The notes beneath the pieces are model-generated. The model saw only the letters and a program-made list of their open reading frames with translations. It ran no database searches and was not told the DNA's origin. The position numbers and the translations under genes are program-made. This document shows positions 10,621-22,541 of a stretch of DNA of 64,000 bases, piece by piece. The stretch's first letter is position 1; every line of letters begins with the position of its first letter. The stretch is from Adiantum capillus-veneris. Lineage: Eukaryota > Streptophyta > Polypodiopsida > Polypodiales > Pteridaceae. The stretch lies in the NCBI GenBank assembly GCA_014529385.2, contig CM043968.1, forward strand, positions 129,681,018 through 129,745,017, in the 5' to 3' direction.

Positions 10621-13600
10621 TTATCCTTGAATGCCGATTGAAGATGAGCAAAAGCTCAACTTCTCCTTGTTGACCACCTTTGTAAACATGTCTGCAGGAT
10701 TTTCACTTGTATGCACCTTTCCTAGCTTTAGTTGTCCCTCTTCCAAAAGAGTGCGTATGAAGTGATATCTCACCTCAATGTGCTTTGTCCTTGAATGAAA
10801 GGCTGAGTTCTTCGCAAGATGGATAGCGCTTTGGCTATCACTGTACAAGACAAAATTCGCTTGTTTGAATCCAAGCTCTTCTAAGAATCTGTGAAGCCAC
10901 AGAATTTCTTTGTTTGCCTCCGTCATTGCTACATACTCTGCTTCCGTGGTAGAAAGTGAAACCACTTTCTGCAGCTTTGAAGCCCAGCTTACTGCTGTGC
11001 CTCCAACCGTGAACACATAGCCAGTAGTGCTCCTTCGAGTATCTTTGTCACCTGCCATATCTGCATTAGCATACCCTTCTAGACAAATATCAGTTCCTCC
11101 AAAATACAAAGAATTTGTTGTTGTCCCTTTTAGATACCTAAGTATCCACTTCACAGCTTGCCAATGCTCTTTACCTGGGTTGTCCATGAACCTACTCACA
11201 ACTCCCACTGCATGTGCAATGTCTGCCCTTGTCCAGACCATACCATACATTAGAGAACCTACCGCTGCAGCATATGGAACTTTAGACTTATAGGCTATCT
11301 CCTTTTGTGTCTTTGGACACATATCCTTCGTTAGTTTAAAATGACCAGCCAAAGGTGTAGAAACTGGTTTTGCATTTTGCATTGCAAACCTTTCTAGTAC
11401 CTTCTTGATGTAATCTTCTTGAGATAGCTTTATTGTCTTCTTCGTCCTATCCCTTGATATTTTCATACCAAGTATCCCCTTTGCAGCACCTAAATCTTTC
11501 ATTGAAAAAGATTTGGACAGCTCCTCTTTTAGGTCTTTGATGTCCTGCATATTAGCACTTGCAATCAACATGTCATCAACATACAACATTAGGATGATGA
11601 ATTTTCCATCTCCCAAATTCTCCGTGTAGACGCAGTGATCCGAGTTGCATCTTGTGAATCCATGATCCAACATCCATCGATCAAACTTCAAGTACCATTG
11701 TCTTGATGCTTGCTTTAAACCATACAAGCTCTTCTTTAATCTGCAAACCATTTTCTCCTTACCTTTTACTTCATACCCCTTTGGTTGAAGCATGTAGATT
11801 TCCTCCTCTAAGTCACCGTGAGGGAATGCCGTATTTACATCCATTTGCTCGAGATTTAGATCATGAGCAGCCACAAGGCTTAAGACAAGCCTAATTGAGT
11901 TCATTTTTACAACAGGAGAAAATATTTCATTGAAGTCAATACCTTTCTTTTGAGAAAAACCTTTAACCACAACCCTAGACTTGTACCTTTTCTTCCCACC
12001 TTCTTCTTCCTTCAGCTTGTACACCCATTTGTTTTGAAGTGCCCGCTTACCTTTACGCAACTCAATCAACTCCCATGTGTGGTTGCGATGTAGTGAGTCC
12101 ATCTCCACTTGCATGCTCTTCGTCCATTCTTCTTTGGATTCATGTTGCATAGCTTCTTCATATGATTCCGGCTCTCCAGAATCCGAGATCAAGAGATGGT
12201 TGAAGGAAGGAAAAAACCTTTCTGGAGGTCTACTTGCTCTTGTAGATCTTTGGGGAATAGGTTGAGGCTCCTCATTTGGTTGACGGTGTTGCACATTGTC
12301 ACTGTTTGCAGTCCTTGAGTCTTCACCGTCCTCAAGCTCCATGTACTCATCACCTGTTTCTTTTGTTTGTTTTCTTTCCAAGTAATCTTTGTACATATTT
12401 TGTTCGTTAAAAATTACATCCCTACTCCTTAAGATTTTACCATCTTCAGGATTCCATAGGCGATACCCAAAGTCTCCTTCTCCATAGCCAATGAAGAAAC
12501 ACTTTTTGGACTTTGCATCTAGCTTTGATCTTAGGCTTCTATCTATGTACATGAAAGCCTCACACCCAAACACTTTGAGAAATGCATAATTCACCGGTTT
12601 ACATGTCCATGCCTCTTCTGGAACTACCCCATCCAATTCCGTTGAGGGTGAACGATTGATTAAGTACACAGACGTACTTACAACTTCCGCCCAAAGCTCA
12701 AGCGGTAGGCCTGCATGTAGCCGCATGCTTCGTGCTCGTTCCATGATTGTCCTGTTCATCCTTTCCAAAATCCCATTTTGTTGAGGTGTCCTTGGGGTTG
12801 TCCTTTGCGTCCGAATGCCATTGCTAGCACAAAAGCTTTCAAAAGCTTGGCTACAATATTCGCCTCCATTGTCGGATCTGAGGCATTTAACCTTGGTACC
12901 TGTTTCATTCTCCACAAAGGCTTTCCACCTTTGAAATATGGAAAATACATCGGATTTATTCTTCATGACATAAACCCATGTTTTTCTAGTCGCATCGTCT
13001 ATGAATGTTACATAGTACAATGAACCACCAAGTGATGGTGTACTTGCAAGACCCCAAACATCAGAATGAACCAACTCAAGTTTTTTATTTTTTCTTTCAT
13101 TTCCTGATTTTTGAAATTTTACCCTCTTTTGTTTACCATAAACACAATCTTCACATAACTCTAAGTCCACTTCTTTCAAACCTGGTAGAAGCTTCTTTGT
13201 TTGAAGGATTTACATTCCTTTGGCACTCATATGCCCAAGTCGGTAGTGCCACACCGCACTGTCAACTTCTGTAGTTGTTGCACAAGCTAAAGATTGTGTG
13301 CTAACAGTACACAAGTAAAGTGTACCGACTTTTTCACCCTTGGCAACCACCAAAGATCCCTTTGAGATCTTCCACCGTTTATTTCCGAATGCAATGTTGT
13401 GACCTTCATCGTCCAATTGTCCTGTAGAGATCAAATTTTTGCGAAGAGAAGGAACATGCCTAACATCTTTAAGCTTCCATTCATTTCCGTTAGCAGTTTT
13501 GACAAAAACTGTACCTTTGCCAACAATCTCACAAGCTTCATCATCTCCCAAGTATACATACCCAAAATTACCTTTGGTGTAGTCTTGGAAATTTTGCTTG

Positions 13601-14271
13601 TGTGGTGTCGCATGGAATGAAGCCCCGGAATCTACTATCCAGGAATTAGACACATTGTCTAATGAGAGAATTAGAGCATCTTGCTCTACTTTACCTGCCA
13701 CATTGGCCTCCGATGTTGGCTTGTTGTCTTGAGACTCTGTCTCCTTCTTCTGCTTGGACCAGCAATCCTTCTTGACGTGGCCCTTCTTGCCACAGTTCCA
13801 ACATTCAAGAACTGACTTTGTGCGTGACTTGCTCCGCCTTGAGCGATCACGACCCTTTTGGTTTTTGAACCTCTCCTTAAGCCTTCCTCTTGTTTCCACT
13901 GATAGTGCAGCACTTGATGATTCTCCTGTGCTTCTCCTTCGCATTTCCTCGCTTAGGAGAACACCCACAACATCAAACTTAAGAGTATTTGTGCCAGAGA
14001 TAGAATTACTTACAGCCATCACAAGGTTGTCCCAACTATCCGGTAGAGATGATAGTATAAGGAGAGCTCGCACTTCGTCATCGAAATTTATTTTCACTGA
14101 TCGAAGTTGACTTATGTTTGTGTTAAAGTCATTTAGGTGTTTTGCAACTAAACCATTCTCTGTCATCTTTAGATTGAACAAGCGCTTCATAAGAAATACC
14201 TTATTGGATGCCGATGGTTTCTCGTAGAAGTTGTCAAGTGACTTCATCAAGTCCTCCGTAGTCTTCATCTC
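10621..14271 (-). pseudogene. copia-1 Gag-Pol polyprotein, broken by one stop and N-terminal loss
   Basis: Two in-frame open stretches (14352-13213, then 13209 down to 10621) are separated by one TAA at 13210-13212; copia-2 has a Gln codon there. Domains in order: truncated Gag from MKTTEDLMKSLDNF; zinc knuckle CWNCGKKGHVKKDC; protease SWIVDSGASFHATP; integrase with HSDVWG, RSDNGGEYC and QQNGILERMNRT supplying D, D and E; RT with YVDDMLIAS; RNase H with TTEAEYVAM and YSDSQSAIHL. RNase H reads YANADMAGDK where copia-2 has YADADMAGDK. Integrase before RT defines Ty1/copia. About 75 N-terminal Gag residues are missing and replaced by translated LTR sequence. Confidence 0.93.
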
Positions 14272-14272
14272 C

Positions 14273-14439
14273 GCCCCCGAGGCCTTTAAAGTTGCCCCTG
14301 ATTCTTGTCCGTGAAAATTTTGGTTTCCGGTGAGTGATTTTCCTTCACGCACGATGGCTTCTCCTCATAATGGGGGCCTTACAAATGTGCGCTTTTACCA
14401 CAGAAAATTACAAGGGTAAATCAGGCTCCATACTTAACA
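14273..14439 (-). repeat. copia-1 truncated 5' LTR
   Basis: Only the outermost 167 bp of the LTR remain, joined directly to gag at the shared bases CTCC (plus strand, about 14269-14272). The other LTR copies show what is lost: the inner LTR, the primer binding site and the gag start. Confidence 0.85.
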
Positions 14440-14973
14440 TTAAGTACTTCATGACACATACCAAGCTCTCCAACAAACAAATGAGGTGGGCAAATTTCCT
14501 TTTGTAATTTCATTTTCATATTGCTAGCAAGCATAATCAAGTAGCCGATGCACTCTCAAGACGGCTGAGAGTGATGGCGGTTTCCATAGCAACTCACAAT
14601 GGTCTATCTTCTATGATAGATGAGTATGCTATTGATCCCGATTTTAGAGATGTGATTTCAGCCCTTGCATTAGGGAAGAAAGAGGAACCATTTACTTTAC
14701 AAGATGGGTATCTTCTCTATGGCAATAGACTATGTGTTACTAACTCACTATGTGAGAAAGTAATGTATGAATCTCATGCTCCTCCTTATGCGGGGCATAA
14801 AGGGATTCAGTCTACCCTAAAAGTGATTGAAACATATTTCTATTGGCCTACCATGAAAGGAAACATACAAGAGTATGTTTCTAAATGTGTGGTATGCCAA
14901 AAGACAAAGTTTGATAGAGGGAAGCAACCTAGATTGCTTCAACCTTTGCCAATCCCTAATTCACCATGGGAGA
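14440..14973 (+). pseudogene. gypsy-1 RNase H end and integrase zinc-binding domain
   Basis: This is gypsy-1 coding sequence between the two copia insertions. It begins with the RNase H tail (KQMRWANFLL, one stop, then NQVADALSRR). The integrase N-terminal HHCC zinc domain follows, with MYESHAPPYAGHKGIQST supplying the two His and SKCVVCQKTK the two Cys. FYWPTMKGNIQEYV lies between them. The frame at 14571-14993 is open up to the copia-2 junction. This domain helps integrase assemble and bind element ends. Confidence 0.85.
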
Positions 14974-15438
14974 TGTTAGGAAATAAGACGTAGCTAAATA
15001 GATAATTGAGTAGATTACTTAATGGAGAGAGACAGATTTATATACACGAGATTATAGAGTAGAGAGAGAGAGAGAGAGAGTACACACGATATACGTGGTT
15101 CACCCAATGTGGGCTACGTCCACGGGAAAGCAGCCACTCAATTGCTTTAGTACTTCAAAACAAGAAGTAGTTTACAACCGGTTGTTTTCCGACCACTTTC
15201 CGGCCGCCGTCCGGTCATAATATTCCGGCGAAAAAGAATATTCCGGCGAAAAAAAAGTCTCGGGGGCCTCCGCCCCCGAGGCCTTTAAAGTTTCCCCTGA
15301 TTCTTGTCCTTGAAAATTTTGGTTTCCGGTGGGTGATTTTCCTCCACGCACGATGGCTTCTCCTCATAATGGGGGCCTTACAAATGTGCGCTTTTACCAC
15401 AGAAAATTACAAGGGTAAATCAGACTCCATACTTAACA
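14974..15438 (-). repeat. copia-2 3' LTR with internal deletion
   Basis: 465 bp. Compared with the 5' LTR it lacks about 350 bp between AGTTTACAA and CCGGTTGTT, including the whole CCGGCCA minisatellite. It has gained a GC-rich palindrome near 15260-15280 (CTCGGGGGC, CTCC, GCCCCCGAG), absent from the 5' LTR but partly present at the copia-1 deletion junction. Confidence 0.88.
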
Positions 15439-15498
15439 ATCTCCCACTTGGAGACTGATCTCCAAACCAAACCTGTGACTGCTTTCCATTCTGGCTTC

Positions 15499-18400
15499 TT
15501 ATCCTTGAATGCCGATTGAAGATGAGCAAAAGCTCAACTTCTCCTTGTTGACCACCTTTGTAAACATGTTTGCAGGATTTTCACTTGTATGCACCTTTCC
15601 TAGCTTTAGTTGTCCCTCTTCCAAAAGAGTGCGTATGAAGTGATATCTCACCTCAATGTGCTTTGTCCTTGAATGAAAGGCTGAGTTCTTCGCAAGATGG
15701 ATAGCGCTTTGGCTATCACTGTACAAGACACAATTGTCTTGTTTGAATCCAAGCTCTTCTAAGAATCTGTGAAGCCACAAAATTTCTTTGCTTGCCTCCC
15801 TCATTGCTACATACTCTGCTTCCGTGGTAGAAAGTGAAACCACTTTCTGCAGCTTTGAAGCCCAGCTTATTGCTGTGCCTCCAATCGTGAACACATAGCC
15901 AGTAGTGCTCCTTTGAGTATCTTTGTCACCTGCCATATCTGCATCAGCATACCCTTCTAGAAAAATATCAGTTCCTCCAAAATACAAAGCATTTGTTGTT
16001 GTCCCTTTTAGATACCTAAGTATGCACTTCACAGCTTGCCAATGCTCTTTACCTGGGTTGTCCATGAACCTACTCACAACTCCCACTGCATGTGCAATGT
16101 CTGGCCTTGTCCAGACCATAGCATACATTAGAGAACCTACCGCTGCAGCATATGGAACTTTAGACATATAGGCTATCTCCTCTCGTGTCTTTGGACACAT
16201 ATCCTTCGTTAGTTTAAAATGACCAGCCAAAGGTGTAGAAACTGGTTTTGCATTTTGCATTGCAAACCTTTCTAGTACCTTCTTGATGTAATCTTCTTGA
16301 GATAGCTTTATTGTCTTCTTCGTCCTGTCCCTTGATATTTTCATACCAAGTATCCTCTTTGCAGCACCTAAATCTTTCATTGAAAAAGATTTGGACAGCT
16401 CCTCTTTTAGGTCTTTGATGTCCTGCATGTTAGCACTTGCAATCAACATGTCATCAACATACAACATTAGGATGATGAATTTCCCATCTCCCAAATTCTC
16501 CGTGTAGACGCAGTGATCCGAGTTGCATCTTGTGAATCCATGATCCAACATCCATCGATCAAACTTCAAGTACCATTGTCTTGATGCTTGCTTTAAACCA
16601 TACAAGCTCTTCTTTAATCTGCAAACCATTTTCTCCTTACCTTTTACTTCATACCCCTTTGGTTGAAGCATATAGATTTCCTCCTCTAAGTCACCGTGAG
16701 GGAATGCCGTATTTACATCCATTTGCTCGAGATTTAGATCATGAGCAGCCACAAGGCTTAAGACAAGCCTAATTGAGTTCATTTTTACAACAGGAGAAAA
16801 TATTTCATTGAAGTCAATACCTTTCTTTTGAGAAAAACCTTTTACCACAAGCCTAGACTTGTACCTTTTCTTCCCACCTTCTTCTTCCTTTAGCTTGTAC
16901 ACCCATTTGTTTTGAAGTGCCCGCTTACCCTTAGGAAACTCAACCAACTCCCATGTGTGGTTGCGATGTAGTGAGTCCATCTCCACTTGCATGCTCTTCG
17001 TCCATTCTTCTTTGGATTCATGTTGCATAGCTTCTTCATATGATTCCGGCTCTCCAGAATCTGAGATCAAGAGATGGTTGAAGGAAGGAACAAACCTTTC
17101 TGGAGGTCTACTTGCTCTTGTAGATCTTCGGGGAATAGGTTGAGGCTCCTCATTTGGTTGACGTTGTTGCACATTGTCACCGTTTGCAGTCCTTGAGTCT
17201 TCACCGTCCTCAAGCTCCATGTACTCATCACCTGTTTCTTTTGTTTGTTTTCTTTCCAAGTAATCTTTGTACATATTTTGTTCGTTAAAAATTACATCCC
17301 TACTCCTTAAGATTTTACCATCTTCAGGATTCCATAGGCGATACCCAAAGTCTCCTTCTCCATAGCCAATGAAGAAACACTTTTTGGACTTTGCATCTAA
17401 CTTTGATCTTAGGCTTCTATCTATGTGCATGAAAGCCTCACACCCAAACACTTTAAGAAATGCATAATTCACCGGTTTACCTGGCCATGCCTCTTCTGGA
17501 ACTCCCCCATCCAATGCCGTTGAGGGTGAACGATTGATTAAGTACACAGACGTACTTACAGCTTCCGCCCAAAGCTCAAGCGGTAGGCCTGCATGTAGCC
17601 GCATGCTTCGTGCTCGTTCCATGATTGTCCTGTTCATCCTTTCCGAAATCCCATTTTGTTGAGGTGTCCTTGGGGTTGTCCTTTGCCTCCGAATGCCATT
17701 GCTAGCACAAAAGCTTTCAAAAGCTTGGCTGCAATATTCGCCTCCATTGTCGGATCTAAGGCATTTAACCTTGGTACCTGTTTCATTCTCCACAAAGGCT
17801 TTCCACCTTTGAAATATCGAAAATACATCGGATTTATTCTTCATGACATAAACCCATGTTTTTCTAGTCGCATCGTCTATGAATGTTACATAGTACAATG
17901 AGCCACGAAGTGATGGTGTACTTCCAGGACCCCAAACATCAGAATGAACCAACTCAAGTTTTTTATTTTTTCTTTCATTTCCTGATTTTTGAAATTTTAC
18001 CCTCTTTTGTTTACCATAAACACAATCTTCACAGAACTCTAAGTCCACTTCTTTCAAACCTGGTAGAAGCTTCTTTGTTTGAAGGATTTGCATTCCTTTG
18101 GCACTCATATGCCCAAGTCGGTAGTGCCACACCGCACTATCAACTTCTGTAGTTGCTGCACAAGCTGAAGGTTGCGTGCTAACAGTACACAAGTAAAGTG
18201 TACCGACTTTTTCACCCTTGGCAACCACTAAAGATCCCTTTGAGATCTTCCACCGTTTGTTTCCGAATGCAATGTTGTGACCTTCATCGTCCAGTTGTCC
18301 TGTAGAGATCAAATTTTTGCGAAGAGAAGGAACATGCCTAACATCTTTAAGCTTCCATTCATTTCCGTTAGCAGTTTTGACAAAAACTGTACCTTTGCCG

Positions 18401-19389
18401 ACAATCTCACAAGCTTCATCATCTCCCAAGTATACATACCCAAAATTTCCATTGGTGTAGTCTTGGAAATGTTGCTTGTGTGGTGTCGCATGGAATGAAG
18501 CCCCGGAATCTACTATCCAGGAATTAGACACATTGTCTAATGAGAGAATTAGAGCATCTTGCTCTACTTTACCTGCCACATTGGCCTCCGATGTTGGCTT
18601 GTTGTCTTGAGACTCTGTCTCCTTCTTCTTCTTGGACCAGCAATCCTTCTTGACGTGGCCCTTCTTGCCGCAGTTCCAACATTCAAGAACTGACTTTGTG
18701 CGTGACTTGCTCCGCCTTGAGCGATCACGACCCTTTTGGTTTTTGAACCTCTCCTTAAGCCTTCCTCTTGTTTCCACTGATAGTGCAGCACTTGATGATT
18801 CTCCTGTGCTTCTCCTTCGCATTTCCTCGCTTAGGAGAACACCCACAACATCATCAAACTTAAGAATATTTGTGCCAGAATTAGAATTACTTACAGCCAT
18901 CACAAGGCTGTCCCAACTATCCGGTAGAGATGATAGTATAAGGAGAGCTCGCACTTCGTCATCGAAATTGATTTTCACTGATCGAAGTTGACTTATGTTT
19001 GTGTTAAAGTCATTTAGGTGTTTTGCAACTGAACCATTCTCTGCCATCTTTAGATTGAACAAGCGCTTCATAAGAAATACCTTATTGGATGCCGATGGTT
19101 TCTCGTAGAAGTCGTCAAGTGACTTCATCAAGTCCTCCGTGGTCTTCATCTCCTAAACATTGAAGGCCACCGTTGACGCCAAGCTTAACCGGATTGTTCC
19201 CAGTGCCTTTCGATCAAGGACAATCCATGCTTCATCTGCCATTGTTGCGGGCTTCTTCGCAAGACCGCCTAGTGGCAAATAGAGGTCCTTCTGGTAGAGA
19301 TAGTCTTCAATCTGCATCTTCCAATGTTGGTAGTTTTTGCCGTTGAACTTCTCAATCTTGAGCTTCCCTTCCTCCGCCATAACTCCCAC
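15499..19389 (-). pseudogene. copia-2 Gag-Pol polyprotein, one in-frame stop
   Basis: Gag starts at MGVMAEEGK (19389) or, more likely, the inner Met at 19380. KIEKFNGKNYQHWKMQIEDY is the usual copia Gag opening. A single TAG (19153-19155) after LASTVAFNV separates it from the 1216-codon frame beginning MKTTEDLMKSLDDFYEKP. The rest is uninterrupted: zinc knuckle CWNCGKKGHVKKDC, protease DSGASFHATP, pre-integrase YRLGHMSAKGM, integrase D-D-E (HSDVWG, RSDNGGEY, NGISERMNRT), RT with YVDDMLIAS, RNase H with YADADMAGDK, TTEAEYVAM and YSDSQSAIHL. The total of about 1295 residues is normal for the family. The stop is most simply a point mutation, although a suppressed stop cannot be excluded from sequence alone. 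Confidence 0.94.
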
Positions 19390-19439
19390 TCAATTCAAGG
19401 AATCCTTTCCTTGAGATAATTTAGCTACGAGCAAGCCTT

Positions 19440-19451
19440 GCTCTGATACCA
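19440..19451 (-). other. copia-2 primer binding site
   Basis: On the minus strand TGGTATCAGAGC follows the 5' LTR by two bases. It is the standard initiator-tRNA(Met) complement used by plant LTR retrotransposons. Confidence 0.92.
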
Positions 19452-19453
19452 GT

Positions 19454-20230
19454 TGTTAGGAAATAAGACGTAGCTAAATAGATAATTGAGTAGATTACTT
19501 AATGGAGAGAGACAGATTTATATACACGAGATTATAGAGTAGAGAGAGAGAGAGAGAGAGTACACACGATATACGTGGTTCACCCAATGTGGGCTACGTC
19601 CACGGGAAACCAGCCACTCAATGGCTTTAGTACTTCAAAACAAGAAGTAGTTTACAAAGGGATTATACCCTTAATGGAGCTCCCGCCTTGCTTCACTCTC
19701 ACCACCTCACACTCACCTTGTTACATCAACTTCACACTATGAAATGTGTGTAGAAATGGCCTCCTTTTATAGGCCAAAAGGGCTGCCCTCTCTTATGAGA
19801 GACAGCCATGTGTAGCCGCCCTTGTGCGAATAAGTCCAAATCGGACCCTCCAATCCGCCCATGTGTGGCCGCCCTTGAGAAGACAACACCGGCCATTGAA
19901 TTCGGCCACCGGCCACCGGCCATTGACTTTCGACCACCGGCCACCGGCCATTGACTTTCGACCACCGGCCATCGGCCATTGACTACCGGCCATCGGCCAA
20001 CCGACCGGTTGTTTTCCGACCACTTTCCGGCCGCCGTCCGGTCATAATATTCCGGCGAAAAAGAATATTCCAACCTTTAAAGTTTCCCCTTATTCTTGTC
20101 CTTGAAAATTTTGGTTTCCGGTGAGTGATTTTCCTCCACGCACGATGGCTTCTCCTCATAATGGGGGCCTTACAAATGTGCGCTTTTACCACAGAAAATT
20201 ACAAGGGTAAATCAGACTCCATACTTAACA
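19454..20230 (-). repeat. copia-2 5' LTR
   Basis: 777 bp, TG...CA bounded on the coding strand. It contains a GA repeat (about 19541-19560), a TATATA segment near 19520 and the most expanded copy of the CCGGCCA-type minisatellite (about 19889-20005). Confidence 0.92.
19889..20005. repeat. LTR minisatellite, about 21-bp unit
   Basis: Imperfect tandem units built on CACCGGCCATTGACTTTCG. The copia-1 3' LTR (about 10262-10340) and the solo LTR (about 28673-28712) have fewer units; the copia-2 3' LTR has none. Confidence 0.8.
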
Positions 20231-21290
20231 GGAGAGCATATCCATGGATTTTATCCTTGGATTTCCTAAGTATATCCATGGGAATATGGGAATATGGATG
20301 ATAGTAGGCAGGTTCAGCAAACCAGCTCAGTTTATACCTATCAAAAAGACTATCAAATCCCATCAAATGGCAACCCCCTTCATTTCACAAATCTTCAAGT
20401 ACCATGGCTTGCTAATGTCCATACTACCGGATAGAGATACTAGAATGACCAGTAATTTCTGGAAGAATCTCTTTGAGAATTTAGGGACAAGGCTAAACTT
20501 CTCTTCGGCCTATCATGCGCAAACAGATGGCCAAAGTGAAATAGCTAACCTAACAATTCTTGATCTACTAAAAGCCTATGTAACGTAAGTAGGTCAAAGG
20601 TCCCATGGGAGAAGTACTTACCCTTAGTGGAGTGTGCCTACAATTACATTGTACGTACTTCCAATGGGAAAAGCACCTTTCGAGGTAATCGAGGGAAGAT
20701 CAAAAAGTCCCCTGCTACTTAAGGTACATCGGAAGATCTTCGTTGCAGATGAGTATAGCCGAGACCTACAAGAATCTCTCCAAAATATTAAGGATGCTAT
20801 CTCTATCTCACAACAATGGCAAAAGGTTGTTGTGCTGATAAGCACAGAAGAGCCCAAGCCTTTAAAGAAAATTATTGTGTCTTGCTTAAATTTCCCGAGG
20901 CTCGATTAAGGCACACGACGGGCAAGAATCTTACAGGACACCAAAAAGTACTATGCTAAATTAGCAAAAAGGTACTATGGTCCCTTCCAGATTCTTAGAC
21001 CAATCAATGAGATGGCCTATCAACTCAAGTTGCCCATTCATTGTCTCATACACAATGCTTTTCATGTGAGCCTACTAAAGCCTACAAAGGAGAGCCACCT
21101 CGAGAACCAACTATTGAAGACGCACCGGAGATCGAGGACCAACAAGAGGTGTTGGAGCCCGAGTCCATTCTCCGCCATGAAGACAAGGTATTAAGAGGTG
21201 GTAAGACTATCCGACGGTATCTTATAAGTTTAAAAATTATCCTTTTGAAGATGCTAGATGGATGCAAGGCATACAATTAAAGGATAACCC
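20231..21290 (+). pseudogene. gypsy-1 integrase catalytic core and C-terminus
   Basis: Continues the integrase after copia-2. SMDFILGFPKYIH carries the first Asp, LPDRDTRMTSNFWKNLF the second, and YHAQTDGQSEIANLT the catalytic Glu, all in the 20244-20588 frame. Later pieces ([20 protein letters not shown], then NAFHVSLLK) are the C-terminal DNA-binding region. RRYLIS followed by [10 protein letters not shown] resembles a degenerate chromodomain. There are stops and frame changes after about 20588, 20910 and 21100. Integrase would join element cDNA to the genome. Confidence 0.82.
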
Positions 21291-21682
21291 AAACCTTGTC
21301 AATGCTTAGAATGCTTCCCTAGAGTAAGGAGATGTACAAATGTTTAATATGAACAAAGTTTTTGTCTTATAAGACTCTCTTTTTCTTTATTGTGCACAAA
21401 TGTGAAGTAGTATGCATGCTTAGAATCAAGTTTGCGGAGACGACGTCTCCCAAACACCAAGTAGAGCTTCTCACTCTACTATGGAAGATTGATAGGACTA
21501 ATGCGTACACATGCTTGTGGCAGCCTTACGCTCTCAAGTGCCAAATGGATTAGTCATCCATTCTGGAATGATGTTGTAGGGTTAGATAGGGATCCTCTAT
21601 CCGCTAGAAAAAGGACTAATGAATAGGCTTTATCTTCTCTATCCCATAGTCGAGGACGACTATGATTTCAAGAGAGAGGTAA
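21291..21682 (+). other. gypsy-1 3' untranslated region and polypurine tract
   Basis: Noncoding interval between integrase and the 3' LTR. The purine stretch AAGAGAGAGGTAA (21670-21682) directly before TGTCATAATAAC is the plus-strand primer site expected at this position. Confidence 0.75.
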
Positions 21683-22489
21683 TGTCATAATAACTAATAT
21701 CTAATTCTCCTAAATGATTTTCTCATGAGAAGTACCAAGGAGAAAAAGCTAGAATATTGGTTAAGCTAGCAACCGGCCACAGTAGGGATCCACAAGAAGG
21801 CAAATAGGGATCCAAAGGGGGGGTCATCTGCAAAACAGCAATGTGCAACAATGGGCTTTAAAGACCCTAAGTTTCAGCCCATTAAGACTTCCAAAATGCA
21901 AAGGTTCCAAAAAATCAAAGGTTGTGTCCAAAGGTCAAACACTAGGGAAATTGGATGCTTAGTGTGTGTATCAAAAAGCCTTCAAAACTCCTACAAATCA
22001 GGGGGTGAGCCTTGCAAGTAGGGGATGAGAGAGAAACACACATACACTCACAAGGTTCCTTTACACAACGGGAATGAGGAACACATGCCAGCTCCCTAGC
22101 CTAGATACCCACAAGGTGCACTCAAATCCTATTGAATGGCCATGGAGGTGGACCAATGAGAATTAGGCTAGAGTAAATCTAGTTTAATTCATTTAAAAAC
22201 ACTTAATAAAAGAACCAATAAAAAATTAAGCTCTCTAGAAGACTATTGGACAATCTTCTAAGGGGTCCAATCAGCATTCAGCAGCCCAATGGCTTGCCTG
22301 ATTCCTATTGGCTAGAAGATAAAGGGGTCCAATGAGAGTTTAGTTGCATTATTTAATTACCTAAATCTCTCACAAAAGGGGAAAGGGGGACACATGTCAG
22401 AAGGCTATCACTTATGCTACTTAATTCTTATTGGCTAAGCCTCGCATAGGCTAATGGGGTGTTAGCAAGAGTAATTTGCAAGACGGGTC

Positions 22490-22541
<52 letters not shown>

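Larger units (their letters stand above)
9816..14439 (-). mobile_element. copia-1: Ty1/copia retrotransposon inserted in gypsy-1 RNase H
   Basis: The element starts TGTTAGGAAATAAG and ends TACTTAACA. It is flanked by the 5-bp duplication TTAAG (9811-9815 and 14440-14444). Removing it restores the CTTAAGTACTTCATG site seen uninterrupted in gypsy-3 (about 33921-33935). It is 4624 bp long and coding is on the minus strand. The 3' LTR is 745 bp, but only 167 bp of the 5' LTR remain, because a deletion fused LTR sequence to gag and removed the primer binding site. Confidence 0.93.
14974..20230 (-). mobile_element. copia-2: nearly intact Ty1/copia retrotransposon inserted in gypsy-1 integrase
   Basis: 5257 bp from TGTTAGGAAATAAG to ATACTTAACA, flanked by the 5-bp duplication GGAGA (14969-14973 and 20231-20235). 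The uninterrupted site is seen in gypsy-3 (about 34446-34455). It is in the same family and orientation as copia-1, only 535 bp from it. It has both LTRs, a primer binding site and a polyprotein broken by one stop. The LTRs differ greatly in length (465 bp at the 3' end, 777 bp at the 5' end), so one has been rearranged. Confidence 0.94.

Noticed and set aside
13754-14110. Plus-strand open frames opposite the copia polyproteins (also 18632-18991, 11027-11293 and 15923-16171)
   Set aside because: They are shadows of the minus-strand Gag-Pol frames, occur in both copies only because the copies are alike, and show no motif of their own.
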